Of a DNA stretch of 64,000 bases, positions 44,236-52,768 are shown in pieces. This stretch comes from an alpha proteobacterium HIMB59 (GTDB taxonomy: Bacteria > Pseudomonadota > Alphaproteobacteria > HIMB59): contig CP003801.1 in assembly GCA_000299115.1 (NCBI GenBank), positions 1-64,000 on the forward strand, written 5' to 3'. The translations under genes and the position numbers were made by a program. How positions within the stretch are numbered: the stretch's first letter is position 1; each line of letters begins with the position of its first letter. Under the pieces are notes generated by a model. That model saw only the letters and a list, made by a program, of their open reading frames with translations. It was not told where the DNA came from and did not search any database.

Positions 44236-44560
44236 TTGATAATTGTTGATTTAATTTTTGAAAAATTTGTTCGATATCGGACTTTAAATTTTGATTTTCA
44301 TTTTGAAGTTCTTGTATACGACTCTCATAAAATAATTTCTGATTAAGTGAGTCTTGTAAAATTTTCTCTTTTCTTAAAATATCTTCCATCGATTTCAAGT
44401 AAGCGATAAGCGCAGAAGTTAAAAAAGGAACATTTTCTTTTTTCTCATCATCGATTAACTTGCTTATCGTTTGTCCAATTTCTTTTACCCGCTCTACATT
44501 ATGATCTGAGCATTGAATTTTTAAAGGTCTACCCCCTATGCTTAAGGTCAGGTTAGGCAT
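44228..44560 (-). CDS. zapA: Cell division protein ZapA
   Basis: This is a small FtsZ-bundling protein. The N-terminal globular domain has LTLSIGGRPLKIQCSDHNVERVKEIGQTI, with the IGGRxYxIxC pattern typical of ZapA, and residues about 58-108 form the coiled coil used for tetramerisation. At 110 aa it is normal. The ATG overlaps the upstream coiled-coil gene's stop by eight bases (ATGCCTAA). Confidence 0.88.
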   Translation of the reverse strand: MPNLTLSIGGRPLKIQCSDHNVERVKEIGQTISKLIDDEKKENVPFLTSALIAYLKSMEDILRKEKILQDSLNQKLFYESRIQELQNENQNLKSDIEQIFQKLNQQLSIE

Positions 44561-44813
44561 CTATATCGATCGATCCTAAAAGATCTTCAATTTTAGAGGT
44601 GGCCTTATCAATAAGTTCAGATTTTTCAGAAAGTTCGATTTGTTGATTTTCAAGTTGGTCTTTTAATTCTTGTTCTCTTTTTTCTAAATAATTGACTTTT
44701 GCTTCCAGCTCTTCTTTCGTTCTAATTAATTGTTGGTTGCTAGATTTGTAATTTTCTAATTTTAGCGCAATTTGTTCAATTTTTTGGAGTATTTGTTGTT
44801 GAAATTCGTTCAT
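44553..44813 (-). CDS. Small coiled-coil protein upstream of zapA (ZapB-like / DUF4164-like)
   Basis: These 86 residues are almost entirely heptad-patterned coiled coil (about 3-75), rich in Gln, Glu and Leu, without any signal or membrane segment. Such a gene is often found before zapA in alphaproteobacteria (DUF4164 type) and is thought to act like ZapB in layering the Z-ring; that function is by analogy. It heads the minus-strand unit and diverges from tkt across 35 bases. Confidence 0.7.
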   Translation of the reverse strand: MNEFQQQILQKIEQIALKLENYKSSNQQLIRTKEELEAKVNYLEKREQELKDQLENQQIELSEKSELIDKATSKIEDLLGSIDIDA

Positions 44814-44848
44814 ACATTAATTATTAAGTATTACACAGAGTTATTCCA

Positions 44849-46786
44849 TTGAAAAATTACACAGACCTTGCCAACTGCATTCGTTTCTTGTCTATTGAGG
44901 CAGTTGAAAAAGCAAAATCAGGTCATCCCGGAATGCCAATGGGTATGGCAGATATTGCCACGGTTCTCTTCCATGACTTTTTAATCCATAATCCGAAAGA
45001 TCCCACATGGACTCTTCGAGATCGATTCGTTCTTTCTAATGGTCATGGATCGATGCTTTTATACTCCCTACTATATTTAACTGGTTACAAAAAAATGACC
45101 ATTGATCAAATTAAAAACTTTCGTCAATTAGGTGCCATTACTGCAGGACATCCTGAGTACGAACCTGATGCTGGGATTGAAATTACAACAGGACCCCTTG
45201 GTCAAGGTATATCCAATGGCGTTGGTATGGCACTTGCTCTTAAAAAATATTGCCAAGAACACAAACTCAAAAGAACTCCAAAAGTTTACGTTTTTTGTGG
45301 AGATGGTTGTTTGATGGAAGGTATTAGTCAAGAAGCAATCAGTTTTGCTGGTCACCTTCAATTAGATAACCTCATCTTAGTATATGATAATAATAAAATA
45401 AGTATCGATGGATCTACTGACTTAGCTTTTAGCGATGATACTAATCTGCGTTTTCAATCTGTTAATTGGAATGTCTATAATGGAAAAGGACATGATCATA
45501 AAAATATCAAACAGCTCTTTAAAAAAGCACAGGACTCAAAAAAATCTACATTATTAAATTTTAAAACCATCATTGGCTTTGGTTCTCCTAACAAATCAGC
45601 AAAAGCTTCTTCCCATGGATCTCCTTTAGGCCAAGATGAAATATTGCTTACAAAAGAAAAACTTCAATGGAAAGCTAAACCATTTGAGATACCCTCTCAT
45701 TTACTTTCTGTATGGAGAAAATCTGCAGATAGAAATCAAAAAGTTTATACCCAATCTAAAAAATCATTAAAAAATAAAAATTCTATAAAAACATTTGAGG
45801 GACAAATTGATAAACTTTTTCAATCTATTGCCTCTGATTTTAAATCTTTTGATACTCCTCAAGCTACCAGAAAATCATCTGAGGGAGTTTTGAATTATCT
45901 ACATACTTCTATGCCCATCTTAGGAGGGTCAGCAGATTTAACTGGTTCAAATAATACTAAAGGTAAAAGTATGACTATTTTGAACCAAAATAATTTTTAC
46001 GGTCAGTACATTCATTATGGTGTTCGTGAACATGGTATGGCTGCCATTATGAATGGTATTGCTGCCACAAAGTTATTCAAAACATATTCTGGAACTTTCC
46101 TAAGTTTTGCAGATTACATGAAACCTAGTCTTCGATTAGCTGCGCTGATGCAAATTGATCCAATTCAGGTTTTCACTCATGACTCGATTGGTCTTGGGGA
46201 AGATGGGCCGACTCACCAGCCTATTGAACAATTGAATATGCTTCGCTTAATTCCTAACAGCTACGTCTTTCGTCCCTGTGATATGATGGAGACTATAGCT
46301 TGCTGGAAAGAGGCATTCAAAATTTCAAACGCACCCTCTTTTATTTGTCTTTCTCGTCAAAATTTACCCCAATTATCTAATAAAAAGATCAATCTTAATA
46401 ATTTCAAAGGTGCTTACGTCATTTATCAAACAGCGAAAAACAATGATATTACAATTATAGCAACTGGTTCTGAAGTATCCCTAGCCATAGAAGCTGCTGA
46501 CCTTCTTCAAAAAGAAAGTATTTCAGTTAAGGTTATTTCCATGCCTAGTAGTTCTCTATTTGATCAACAATCGGCATCTTTTCAAAAAAAATTATTTCAA
46601 TCTAAATTGAATGAGGTTTTCGTTATTGAAGCTGGTTCAACAATGTACTGGAATAAATTTACTTCAACAGAAAATATCTTTGGAATTGATGATTTTGGTG
46701 CTAGCGCACCAGCCAAAGATGTTTATAACAAATTTGGATTAACACCCCAAAAAATATCATCGACTATTAGAAAGAGGATTAAATAA
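44849..46786 (+). CDS. tkt: Transketolase
   Basis: This thiamine-diphosphate enzyme of the pentose phosphate pathway moves two-carbon units between sugar phosphates. Seen: KSGHPGMPMGMADIATVLF at the N-terminus, GPLGQGISNGVGMAL, the TPP motif GDGCLMEGISQEA...YDNNKISIDG, and in the second domain HDSIGLGEDGPTHQPIEQL with the substrate-binding histidines. At 645 aa it is full length. The start is TTG at 44849; no ATG exists upstream in frame. It leads a tkt-gapA-fba unit (spacers of three and eight bases). Confidence 0.95.
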   Translation: MKNYTDLANCIRFLSIEAVEKAKSGHPGMPMGMADIATVLFHDFLIHNPKDPTWTLRDRFVLSNGHGSMLLYSLLYLTGYKKMTIDQIKNFRQLGAITAGHPEYEPDAGIEITTGPLGQGISNGVGMALALKKYCQEHKLKRTPKVYVFCGDGCLMEGISQEAISFAGHLQLDNLILVYDNNKISIDGSTDLAFSDDTNLRFQSVNWNVYNGKGHDHKNIKQLFKKAQDSKKSTLLNFKTIIGFGSPNKSAKASSHGSPLGQDEILLTKEKLQWKAKPFEIPSHLLSVWRKSADRNQKVYTQSKKSLKNKNSIKTFEGQIDKLFQSIASDFKSFDTPQATRKSSEGVLNYLHTSMPILGGSADLTGSNNTKGKSMTILNQNNFYGQYIHYGVREHGMAAIMNGIAATKLFKTYSGTFLSFADYMKPSLRLAALMQIDPIQVFTHDSIGLGEDGPTHQPIEQLNMLRLIPNSYVFRPCDMMETIACWKEAFKISNAPSFICLSRQNLPQLSNKKINLNNFKGAYVIYQTAKNNDITIIATGSEVSLAIEAADLLQKESISVKVISMPSSSLFDQQSASFQKKLFQSKLNEVFVIEAGSTMYWNKFTSTENIFGIDDFGASAPAKDVYNKFGLTPQKISSTIRKRIK

Positions 46787-46789
46787 AAT

Positions 46790-47809
46790 ATGTCAAAAAA
46801 GAAAATTGCAATTAATGGTTTTGGCCGTATTGGACGTCTGGTTTTTCGTGCTTACTTAGAAAGAGCAAAAGAATTTAATGAAACTTATGAAATTGCTTAC
46901 ATCAATGATTTAGCAGATATTGACTCAAACATTCATCTCTTAAAATATGACAGTGTTCATGGTGCCTTTAAACAAGAGATTAAAAAAACAGCTGATAATA
47001 AATTCTCAGTTGGAGATAATGAAATTACCGTTATTTCTGAGCGTAACCCCATAGATCTCAAGTGGGGAGACAAAGGGGTTGATGTTATTTTAGAATGTAC
47101 AGGAGTATTTGCATCAAAAGAAAAAGCCATGAGTCATATAGAAAGTGGTGCAAAAAAAGTTATTGTCTCTGCCCCTTGCACGAATGCAGATTTCACAGTC
47201 GTACAAGGCGTTAATCACGATGAATTAAGTAATGACCATGTTGTCATTTCAAATGCTTCGTGCACAACTAATTGTCTTTCTCCCGTTGCCTATGTCATTG
47301 ACAAAGAGTTTGGAATTGAAAATGGTTATATGACCACTATTCACTCTTATACTGGTGATCAAAGTACAGTTGATACCTTTCATAAGGATCTTAGAAGAGC
47401 GCGTGCAGCAGCTCATAACATCATTCCTACAAGCACGGGTGCAGCAAAAGCGGTAGGTTTGGTTTTGCCACATCTGAAAGGCAAATTAGATGGAACAGCA
47501 ATACGCGTTCCTACCCCAAATGTTTCTTTAGTGGATTTCAAATTTAATACGAAAAACCCTATATCCGTCGAAGCTTTAAACTCAAAGTTTCAAGAATATG
47601 CAAATGGCTCTTTAAAAGGAATACTGGGCGTCGATACGGACCCAAAAGTTTCTAGCGATTATAACCATGACTCTCGCAGTTCTATTTTAGATTTAACAGA
47701 AACAACTGCTGTTTCCGATACTTTTGGAAGAATTCTTACTTGGTATGATAATGAGTGGGGATTTTCAAACAGAATGCTTGAGACTTCTCAGCAGGTTTGT
47801 AAATTATAG
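46790..47809 (+). CDS. gapA: Glyceraldehyde-3-phosphate dehydrogenase, type I
   Basis: This enzyme oxidises glyceraldehyde-3-phosphate with NAD and phosphate, or works in the gluconeogenic direction. INGFGRIGRLVFRAYLE is the NAD fold, VISNASCTTNCLSPVA holds the catalytic Cys, and the paired His is in the IHSYTGDQ segment. The Asp in AYINDL favours NAD over NADP. At 339 aa it is normal. pgk, often the next gene, is not here; a class I aldolase follows. Confidence 0.96.
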   Translation: MSKKKIAINGFGRIGRLVFRAYLERAKEFNETYEIAYINDLADIDSNIHLLKYDSVHGAFKQEIKKTADNKFSVGDNEITVISERNPIDLKWGDKGVDVILECTGVFASKEKAMSHIESGAKKVIVSAPCTNADFTVVQGVNHDELSNDHVVISNASCTTNCLSPVAYVIDKEFGIENGYMTTIHSYTGDQSTVDTFHKDLRRARAAAHNIIPTSTGAAKAVGLVLPHLKGKLDGTAIRVPTPNVSLVDFKFNTKNPISVEALNSKFQEYANGSLKGILGVDTDPKVSSDYNHDSRSSILDLTETTAVSDTFGRILTWYDNEWGFSNRMLETSQQVCKL

Positions 47810-47813
47810 GAGG
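47808..47813 (+). promoter_or_regulatory. Perfect Shine-Dalgarno of the aldolase gene
   Basis: AGGAGG sits four bases before the fba ATG and overlaps the gapA stop codon. It is the strongest ribosome binding site seen in the window and suggests high aldolase output and coupling to gapA translation. Confidence 0.75.
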
Positions 47814-47817
47814 AAAG

Positions 47818-48735
47818 ATGAAGGTTACATCAACAACTAAAAAAATTATTTCTCACTACACTCACGAAAATGTAGGAGTTCGATCCAACATAATGCGCAT
47901 TTTAGGTCAGGGTAAACTTGGTGGCACCGGTCGAATGATCATTCTTCCCGTTGATCAAGGGTTTGAGCACGGTCCCGATCGAAGTTTTGCAGTTAACCCT
48001 CCAGCTTACGACCCTAATTACCACCATCAATTAGCTATCGATGCGGGTCTTTCTGCTTATGCAGCTCCTTTAGGGTTATTACAAACAAGCTCAGATAGTT
48101 TTCATGGACAAATTCCTACCATTCTTAAAATTAATAGTTCGAATACTCTTGCTACTTCTCTTGATCAAGCGGTAACAGGTAGTATTGATGATGCGCTCAA
48201 ACTAGGATGTGCTGCTATTGGATTTACTATTTATCCTGGCTCAGATCATAATTTCTCATTGATGGAAGAATATCGTGAACTAAGTCATGAAGCGAAAGCG
48301 AAAGGTTTAGCTGTAGTGCTTTGGGCGTATGCACGTGGAACAAACATTAGCAAAAAAGGTGAGACGGCAATGAACATCATCTCCTATGCTGCGCATATGT
48401 CAGCTTTATTAGGTGCTAACATCATCAAAGTAAAATTACCTAGTGATTTTCTAGAGGAAGACCCTACTAAAGCAGCTTTTGAAAATAATAAAATTGCTAT
48501 TGGCTCTCTTCAAGAAAGAGTGGCTCATATTAAAAAAGTTGCATTTGAAGGAAAACGTTTAGTTGTTTTTTCTGGAGGAGATGCAAAAGATGATAACGCC
48601 TTGATGGAAGAAATTAAAGCTATTCATTTAGGTGGCGGTAACGGTTCTATTATTGGTCGTAATTGCTTCCAGCGTACTAGAGAGGATTCATTGAAACTTC
48701 TCGATCAAATGATTCAAATTTACAAATCAAAATGA
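47818..48735 (+). CDS. fbaB: Class I fructose-bisphosphate aldolase (FbaB/DhnA family)
   Basis: This Schiff-base aldolase belongs to the bacterial/archaeal DhnA family. MIILPVDQGFEHGPDRSF, AAIGFTIYPGSDHN, VVLWAYARG and GANIIKVKLPSDF, with the Schiff-base lysine in the last motif, identify it, plus FSGGDAKDDNALMEEI and GGGNGSIIGRNCFQR for phosphate binding. At 305 aa it is shorter than E. coli FbaB (350) but complete in motifs. No class II fba is seen. The stop overlaps efp by ATGA. Confidence 0.92.
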   Translation: MKVTSTTKKIISHYTHENVGVRSNIMRILGQGKLGGTGRMIILPVDQGFEHGPDRSFAVNPPAYDPNYHHQLAIDAGLSAYAAPLGLLQTSSDSFHGQIPTILKINSSNTLATSLDQAVTGSIDDALKLGCAAIGFTIYPGSDHNFSLMEEYRELSHEAKAKGLAVVLWAYARGTNISKKGETAMNIISYAAHMSALLGANIIKVKLPSDFLEEDPTKAAFENNKIAIGSLQERVAHIKKVAFEGKRLVVFSGGDAKDDNALMEEIKAIHLGGGNGSIIGRNCFQRTREDSLKLLDQMIQIYKSK

Positions 48736-49298
48736 AAATCAACGCAAACGATTTAAAAATAGGTAACATTATTCAACATAATAATGCCCTGTGGCGTGTT
48801 ACGAAACTCTCGCATACCCAACCTGGCAAAGGAGGAGCGTATATCCAAGCCGAGCTGAAAAATATTACCAATCAATCAAAGCTAAATGAGCGTTTTAGAA
48901 GTGCTGAGTCTATTGAAAAGATTAGGGCCGAAGAGATCGATCATCAATTTCTTTTTCGAAGTGGAGATGATTTCACCTTTATGAATAATCAAACTTATGA
49001 GCAAATAGTTTTGAACTCAGATCAGGTCAATGAAGAAACTGCCAAGTTTTTACAAGATGGAATGGAGGTTTCTATTGAGTTTTACGATGAAAAGCCCATG
49101 ACCGTTAATCCACCAGAACATATGGTTGTAGAAATCGCTGAAACGGAAGCTGTTGTCAAAGGTCAAACGGCATCTTCATCTTACAAGCCTGCTCTTTTAA
49201 CCAATGGGGTTCGAGTAACCGTCCCTCCACATATTGAAACTGGGGATAAAATTAAAATTAATACCAAAGAATTAACTTACATAGAAAAATCTAAGTAA
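48732..49298 (+). CDS. efp: Elongation factor P
   Basis: EF-P relieves ribosome stalling at polyproline. The three-domain protein of 188 aa is complete; the modifiable lysine is in SHTQPGKGGAYIQAEL (about residue 33), and domain III has AETEAVVKGQTASSSYKPALLTNG and VPPHIETGDKIKINT. The retained Lys loop suggests beta-lysylation by EpmA/EpmB, which are not in this window. Coupled to the aldolase gene by ATGA. Confidence 0.97.
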   Translation: MKINANDLKIGNIIQHNNALWRVTKLSHTQPGKGGAYIQAELKNITNQSKLNERFRSAESIEKIRAEEIDHQFLFRSGDDFTFMNNQTYEQIVLNSDQVNEETAKFLQDGMEVSIEFYDEKPMTVNPPEHMVVEIAETEAVVKGQTASSSYKPALLTNGVRVTVPPHIETGDKIKINTKELTYIEKSK

Positions 49299-49305
49299 GT
49301 TTCTC

Positions 49306-50100
49306 ATGGCTATTATCCCTCCAGTTATTGTTGTTATGGAAAAGGCATGCCGTAGTGCAGCAAAAGGATTAGTTCGAGATTTTGGAGAACTGGAAAAGTT
49401 ACAAATTTCAAAAAAAGATAAAAATGATTTTGTCTCCTCTGCTGATCTAAGAGCATCCGAGTCTATAAGCTATCATCTATCTAAAGATCGACCTGATTTT
49501 TTACAAATTGATGAAGAAACATTTTCCGATCAGGACAATGAAAAACTTCAAGGTGACCAACCCGTTTTTGTTTTTGATCCACTTGATGGAACCAAAAATT
49601 TTATTCATGGAAATGGTTATTTTGCTGTCTCCATTGCGCTAATAGAAAAAAAACAAATTATTGCAGGAGCTACCTACAATCCTATTCTTAACGAATTCTA
49701 TTGGGCTCACAGGGGTGAAGGGGCTTGGAATAATAATCAACGTCTTCGAGTCTCTCAAAGAAATAAATTAGAAGGAAGTATGTTTGCTACAGGAGTACAA
49801 ATTAAGCACCCTGATATCTTATCGCGGGGAATTGAGCAAACTTCTCAAATGCTTCATAAAACAAGTGTTCGTATTATGGGTTCAGCTGCTCTTGATTTAG
49901 CTAACGTTGCATCGGGGAAGTTTGATGGTTTTTGGGCTTCAAGACTACAGTTATGGGATATTGCAGCTGGCATTCTACTAGTCAAAGAGGCAGGGGGAAT
50001 TTGTCAAAATGAGAAGGGTAAAGAGTTCAACCCCTTAGAAGATGAGACTTTAGTTGCGTCCAGTGCTGCTATTTCTAATCTATTTCTTCAAAACCTCTAA
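49306..50100 (+). CDS. suhB: Inositol-monophosphatase-family phosphatase, SuhB-like
   Basis: This magnesium-dependent phosphatase of the IMPase superfamily shows IDEETF (metal-binding Glu), [13 protein letters not shown] and [15 protein letters not shown], the two family signatures. The substrate could be inositol phosphate or another small phosphate; SuhB of E. coli also joins rRNA antitermination complexes. At 264 aa it is typical. It follows efp by seven bases, as in several alphaproteobacteria. Confidence 0.88.
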   Translation: MAIIPPVIVVMEKACRSAAKGLVRDFGELEKLQISKKDKNDFVSSADLRASESISYHLSKDRPDFLQIDEETFSDQDNEKLQGDQPVFVFDPLDGTKNFIHGNGYFAVSIALIEKKQIIAGATYNPILNEFYWAHRGEGAWNNNQRLRVSQRNKLEGSMFATGVQIKHPDILSRGIEQTSQMLHKTSVRIMGSAALDLANVASGKFDGFWASRLQLWDIAAGILLVKEAGGICQNEKGKEFNPLEDETLVASSAAISNLFLQNL

Positions 50101-50146
50101 ATATTTACTTGATTTTTTTATCGTTGATCACTATTTTCTCTACACC

Positions 50147-50368
50147 ATGAGAGAAAAGATACATCCTGATTATCACGAAATTACCGTAGAACGTACTGAT
50201 GGTTCTACTTATAAGACTCGCTCCACTTGGGGAAAAGCTGGAGATACGATGAAATTAGAAATAGACCCCCTATCACACCCTGCATGGAACCAAGGTTCTG
50301 GCAAGATGGTGGACTCAGGAGGTCGTGTTGCTAGATTTAAAAATAAATATAAATCTTTCAAGATTTAA
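50147..50368 (+). CDS. rpmE: 50S ribosomal protein L31, zinc-free form
   Basis: [20 protein letters not shown] and [18 protein letters not shown]...HPAW match alphaproteobacterial L31. The four zinc-binding cysteines of the C+ form are all absent, so this is the C- type that does not need zinc. The ATG at 50147 is the correct start; an open frame extends 93 bases upstream into the end of suhB without homology. 73 aa. Confidence 0.95.
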   Translation: MREKIHPDYHEITVERTDGSTYKTRSTWGKAGDTMKLEIDPLSHPAWNQGSGKMVDSGGRVARFKNKYKSFKI

Positions 50369-50386
50369 TAATCGTTAAAAAATAAT

Positions 50387-50980
50387 ATGTCTGATAATAA
50401 ACCTTTAATGCCTTTAGCTACTGCCGTTTGGTTAGTTGATAATACTGCATTAAGCTTTTCTCAAATCTCACAGTTTTGCCAATTACATGAGTTAGAAGTC
50501 CAAAGTATAGCTGATGGTGAAGATGCCTACAAAATGCAAGGTCTCAATCCTATTGCTAGTGGACAGTTAACTATGGATGAAATTAAAAGATGCGAACAAG
50601 ATCCTTCTGCTTCCCTGCAATTACAAAATAAAAAATCTGAGTCAATTCAAACTAATATCAAAGCAAAAAAATACTTACCCCTATCAGTTAGACAAGAACG
50701 TCCTAAGGCGATTGCTTGGCTCATTCGTGAATATGGTAAAGTATTAACAGATACGCAAATTGCAAAGCTTACAAGCTCCACTAAGCCTACGGTGGCAAAT
50801 ATTAGAGCAGGCAATCAATCTCAACCTATCACTGAGTTTCGTAATCCAATGGATTTGGGATTATGTTCTTATGAAGATTTAGAAGCACTAGTCGAAAAAG
50901 GTCAACGTAAAGCTGAAAAAGAGAAAAAGGCTAAAGAGAAAGAAAAGGCTGCTCAGCTATCGCCGACTACTATTTCCTAA
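50387..50980 (+). CDS. trcR: DUF1013 / TrcR-type regulator
   Basis: This protein of 197 aa belongs to an alphaproteobacteria-specific family annotated as cell cycle transcriptional regulator TrcR (DUF1013). Characteristic: PLATAVWLVDNTALSFSQISQFC at the N-terminus, GLNPIASGQLTMDEIKRCEQDP, RPKAIAWLIREYGKVLTDTQIAKLTSSTKPTVANIR, the last with helix-turn-helix character. The C-terminus is a lysine- and glutamate-rich tail. Its end overlaps the DUF3833 gene by eleven bases. Direct targets cannot be predicted. Confidence 0.9.
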   Translation: MSDNKPLMPLATAVWLVDNTALSFSQISQFCQLHELEVQSIADGEDAYKMQGLNPIASGQLTMDEIKRCEQDPSASLQLQNKKSESIQTNIKAKKYLPLSVRQERPKAIAWLIREYGKVLTDTQIAKLTSSTKPTVANIRAGNQSQPITEFRNPMDLGLCSYEDLEALVEKGQRKAEKEKKAKEKEKAAQLSPTTIS

Positions 50981-51494
50981 AGAATAAGTACACGTCCCCT
51001 AATCGAACACCAAATTTTTTCATGGTAGCCTTATTGAAGACATTTTTTTCGTCTTGCATGATGAGCCAATCATCAAACTTCACATTTAGAATTCCATCTC
51101 CATATTTAAGTTTTAATGTGTAATGCCAATTGACAGCATTACCTAAACGTTCACCTTTGGCTACGCCGATAATATCTGAAGAATTGCCTTCATATGTTCT
51201 TTCTCCAGTTTTGGTAATCTCCCATCGGCGAAATTCTTCCTCTCCATTGTCATAAAGAAATGTTTCATTGAGGATAAAAACATCACCTTCTTGAATGCCC
51301 TCCATTTCAACAGTGAATTGACGTTTAACCTTACCAAAGAGGTCAATAAATAATCCATTAGCTGTCGTTTTTCCTAAAAAATAATCCTCTAATTTAAATT
51401 CGGGATTTTTTTTTGCAAAATCTTCAAGTTTCATATTGGAACATCCCGTTACGATTAGAACCAAAAACCCAAGTAATAAGCCTTTTTTGAACAT
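50970..51494 (-). CDS. DUF3833 lipoprotein
   Basis: This is a lipoprotein: hydrophobic signal with lipobox VTGC at about residues 15-18. The body (about 30-174) matches the DUF3833 pattern with YFLGKTTANGLFIDLFGKVKRQFTVEM, FLYDNGEEEFRRWEI and GDVYLFFRK at the end. In many proteobacteria this family accompanies DUF1365, a cfa-like methyltransferase and an amine-oxidase-like flavoprotein, as here. It is the last gene of that operon, 84 bases after cfa. Molecular function unknown; a lipid-binding or lipid-modifying role is likely from context. Confidence 0.85.
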   Translation of the reverse strand: MFKKGLLLGFLVLIVTGCSNMKLEDFAKKNPEFKLEDYFLGKTTANGLFIDLFGKVKRQFTVEMEGIQEGDVFILNETFLYDNGEEEFRRWEITKTGERTYEGNSSDIIGVAKGERLGNAVNWHYTLKLKYGDGILNVKFDDWLIMQDEKNVFNKATMKKFGVRLGDVYLFFRK

Positions 51495-51578
51495 GCACTA
51501 TGACTAATTACGAAGACCTTTTAAACTAGATCTCTTAAACTCCAGTTATTGCGAGAAAAGACTGATTAAAAAATTTGT

Positions 51579-52748
51579 CTATTTTTTACTAAAATCTATT
51601 TGGTAGACATCAATGGTTTTGGCCTTAAAACCACCAGAACAATATGATAAATAAAAATTCCACATTCTTCTAAACTCATCAGAATAACCTAAACTTTTAA
51701 TCTCCGACCACTTTTTATTAAAATTTTCTCTCCATGTTTCCAAAGTTCGATGGTAGCTATCTGCCATTTGATTTTTTATGGAGAAATTGAATTTATTTTT
51801 TTCTGCAATTTGCTCCAAAGTTGAAGGACTGGGGAGCATCCCTCCTGGGAAAATATATTTTTGAATAAAATCTATTTTTTTTGCATAACGATCAAAAAAA
51901 CCATCAAAAATTACTATTGTTTGCATAGAGAAAACACCAGAAGGCTTTAATAAATCTTTAACCTTATCAAAATAAGTCTGCCAATATTGCATACCGACCG
52001 CCTCAAACATTTCAATTGAATAAATTCTTGAATATTGTCCGATGTGATCTCGGTAATCTCGATAAATCACCTGCATGCGATCTTCTAAACCTAGTTGCTG
52101 AATTTTATTTTGAACAAAGTCGTATTGTTCTCTAGAAATAGTCAGTGTATCTATTTTTATATCAGGGAAACGGGATAAGAGATAAAAAGCAAAACTACCC
52201 CAACCTGACCCTATCTCTAAAATATGATCTCCTGACTGAGGTTCATTTCCTTTGATTAAACTATCAAATTTATTAACTTGGGCTTGAGTTAAACTCTCTT
52301 CACCTGTTTTATAGTAACCAGAAGAATAAGTAAGAGTATCATCGAGCCACTCTTTATAAAATTTATTTCCTAAGTCATAATGTGCGTGAATATTTTTTTT
52401 GCTCTGTTTTACAGAGTTTTCCGTTTGATTCATATACGGCTTAGATAAAATTTTGTAAATCCATGATCCGCTCATCTCCCCACCAAAAGCTTGTTCATTC
52501 AGAGCGCCAAATTCTAAAAACTTACTTAAATCATCGGCTTCAAACTTTTGTTTTATGTAAGCATCCCCCAATCCAACAGATCCTCGGAAATACAAATCCC
52601 ATAGCATACTAAGTTTGCTTACTGTGAGCGAAACAGAAGGTCCGGGTCGAGATCCTTTGAAATAATATTTAGTGCCTTTAACATCCAAATATAATTCTCC
52701 AAAAACTATATTTGAGCAGACCCGTCTTATATAGCGGTCAAAAATCAA
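51579..52748 (-). CDS. cfa: Cyclopropane-fatty-acyl-phospholipid synthase-family methyltransferase
   Basis: This is an S-adenosylmethionine-dependent enzyme that modifies unsaturated acyl chains of phospholipids. The N-terminal lipid-binding part ends before HAHYDLGNKFYKEWLDDTLTYSSGY; the SAM site is HILEIGSGWGSFAFYLL; later YSIEMFEAVGMQYW and the active-site Cys in YLSYCSGGFKAKTID. At 389 aa it is full length. The start is TTG. Members in such clusters may form cyclopropane rings or methylated fatty acids; in Rhodobacter relatives serve furan fatty acid synthesis (recalled, not tested here). Confidence 0.9.
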   Translation of the reverse strand: MIFDRYIRRVCSNIVFGELYLDVKGTKYYFKGSRPGPSVSLTVSKLSMLWDLYFRGSVGLGDAYIKQKFEADDLSKFLEFGALNEQAFGGEMSGSWIYKILSKPYMNQTENSVKQSKKNIHAHYDLGNKFYKEWLDDTLTYSSGYYKTGEESLTQAQVNKFDSLIKGNEPQSGDHILEIGSGWGSFAFYLLSRFPDIKIDTLTISREQYDFVQNKIQQLGLEDRMQVIYRDYRDHIGQYSRIYSIEMFEAVGMQYWQTYFDKVKDLLKPSGVFSMQTIVIFDGFFDRYAKKIDFIQKYIFPGGMLPSPSTLEQIAEKNKFNFSIKNQMADSYHRTLETWRENFNKKWSEIKSLGYSDEFRRMWNFYLSYCSGGFKAKTIDVYQIDFSKK

Positions 52749-52768
52749 TACCTTAATCCTCCAAAAGA

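Noticed and set aside
44228-44560. 6S RNA between zapA and fau
   Set aside because: The two genes overlap by eight bases, so there is no space for it.
50054-50146. Longer start for L31
   Set aside because: The extra 31 residues have no homology to L31, overlap suhB, and the ATG at 50147 gives the conserved N-terminus.
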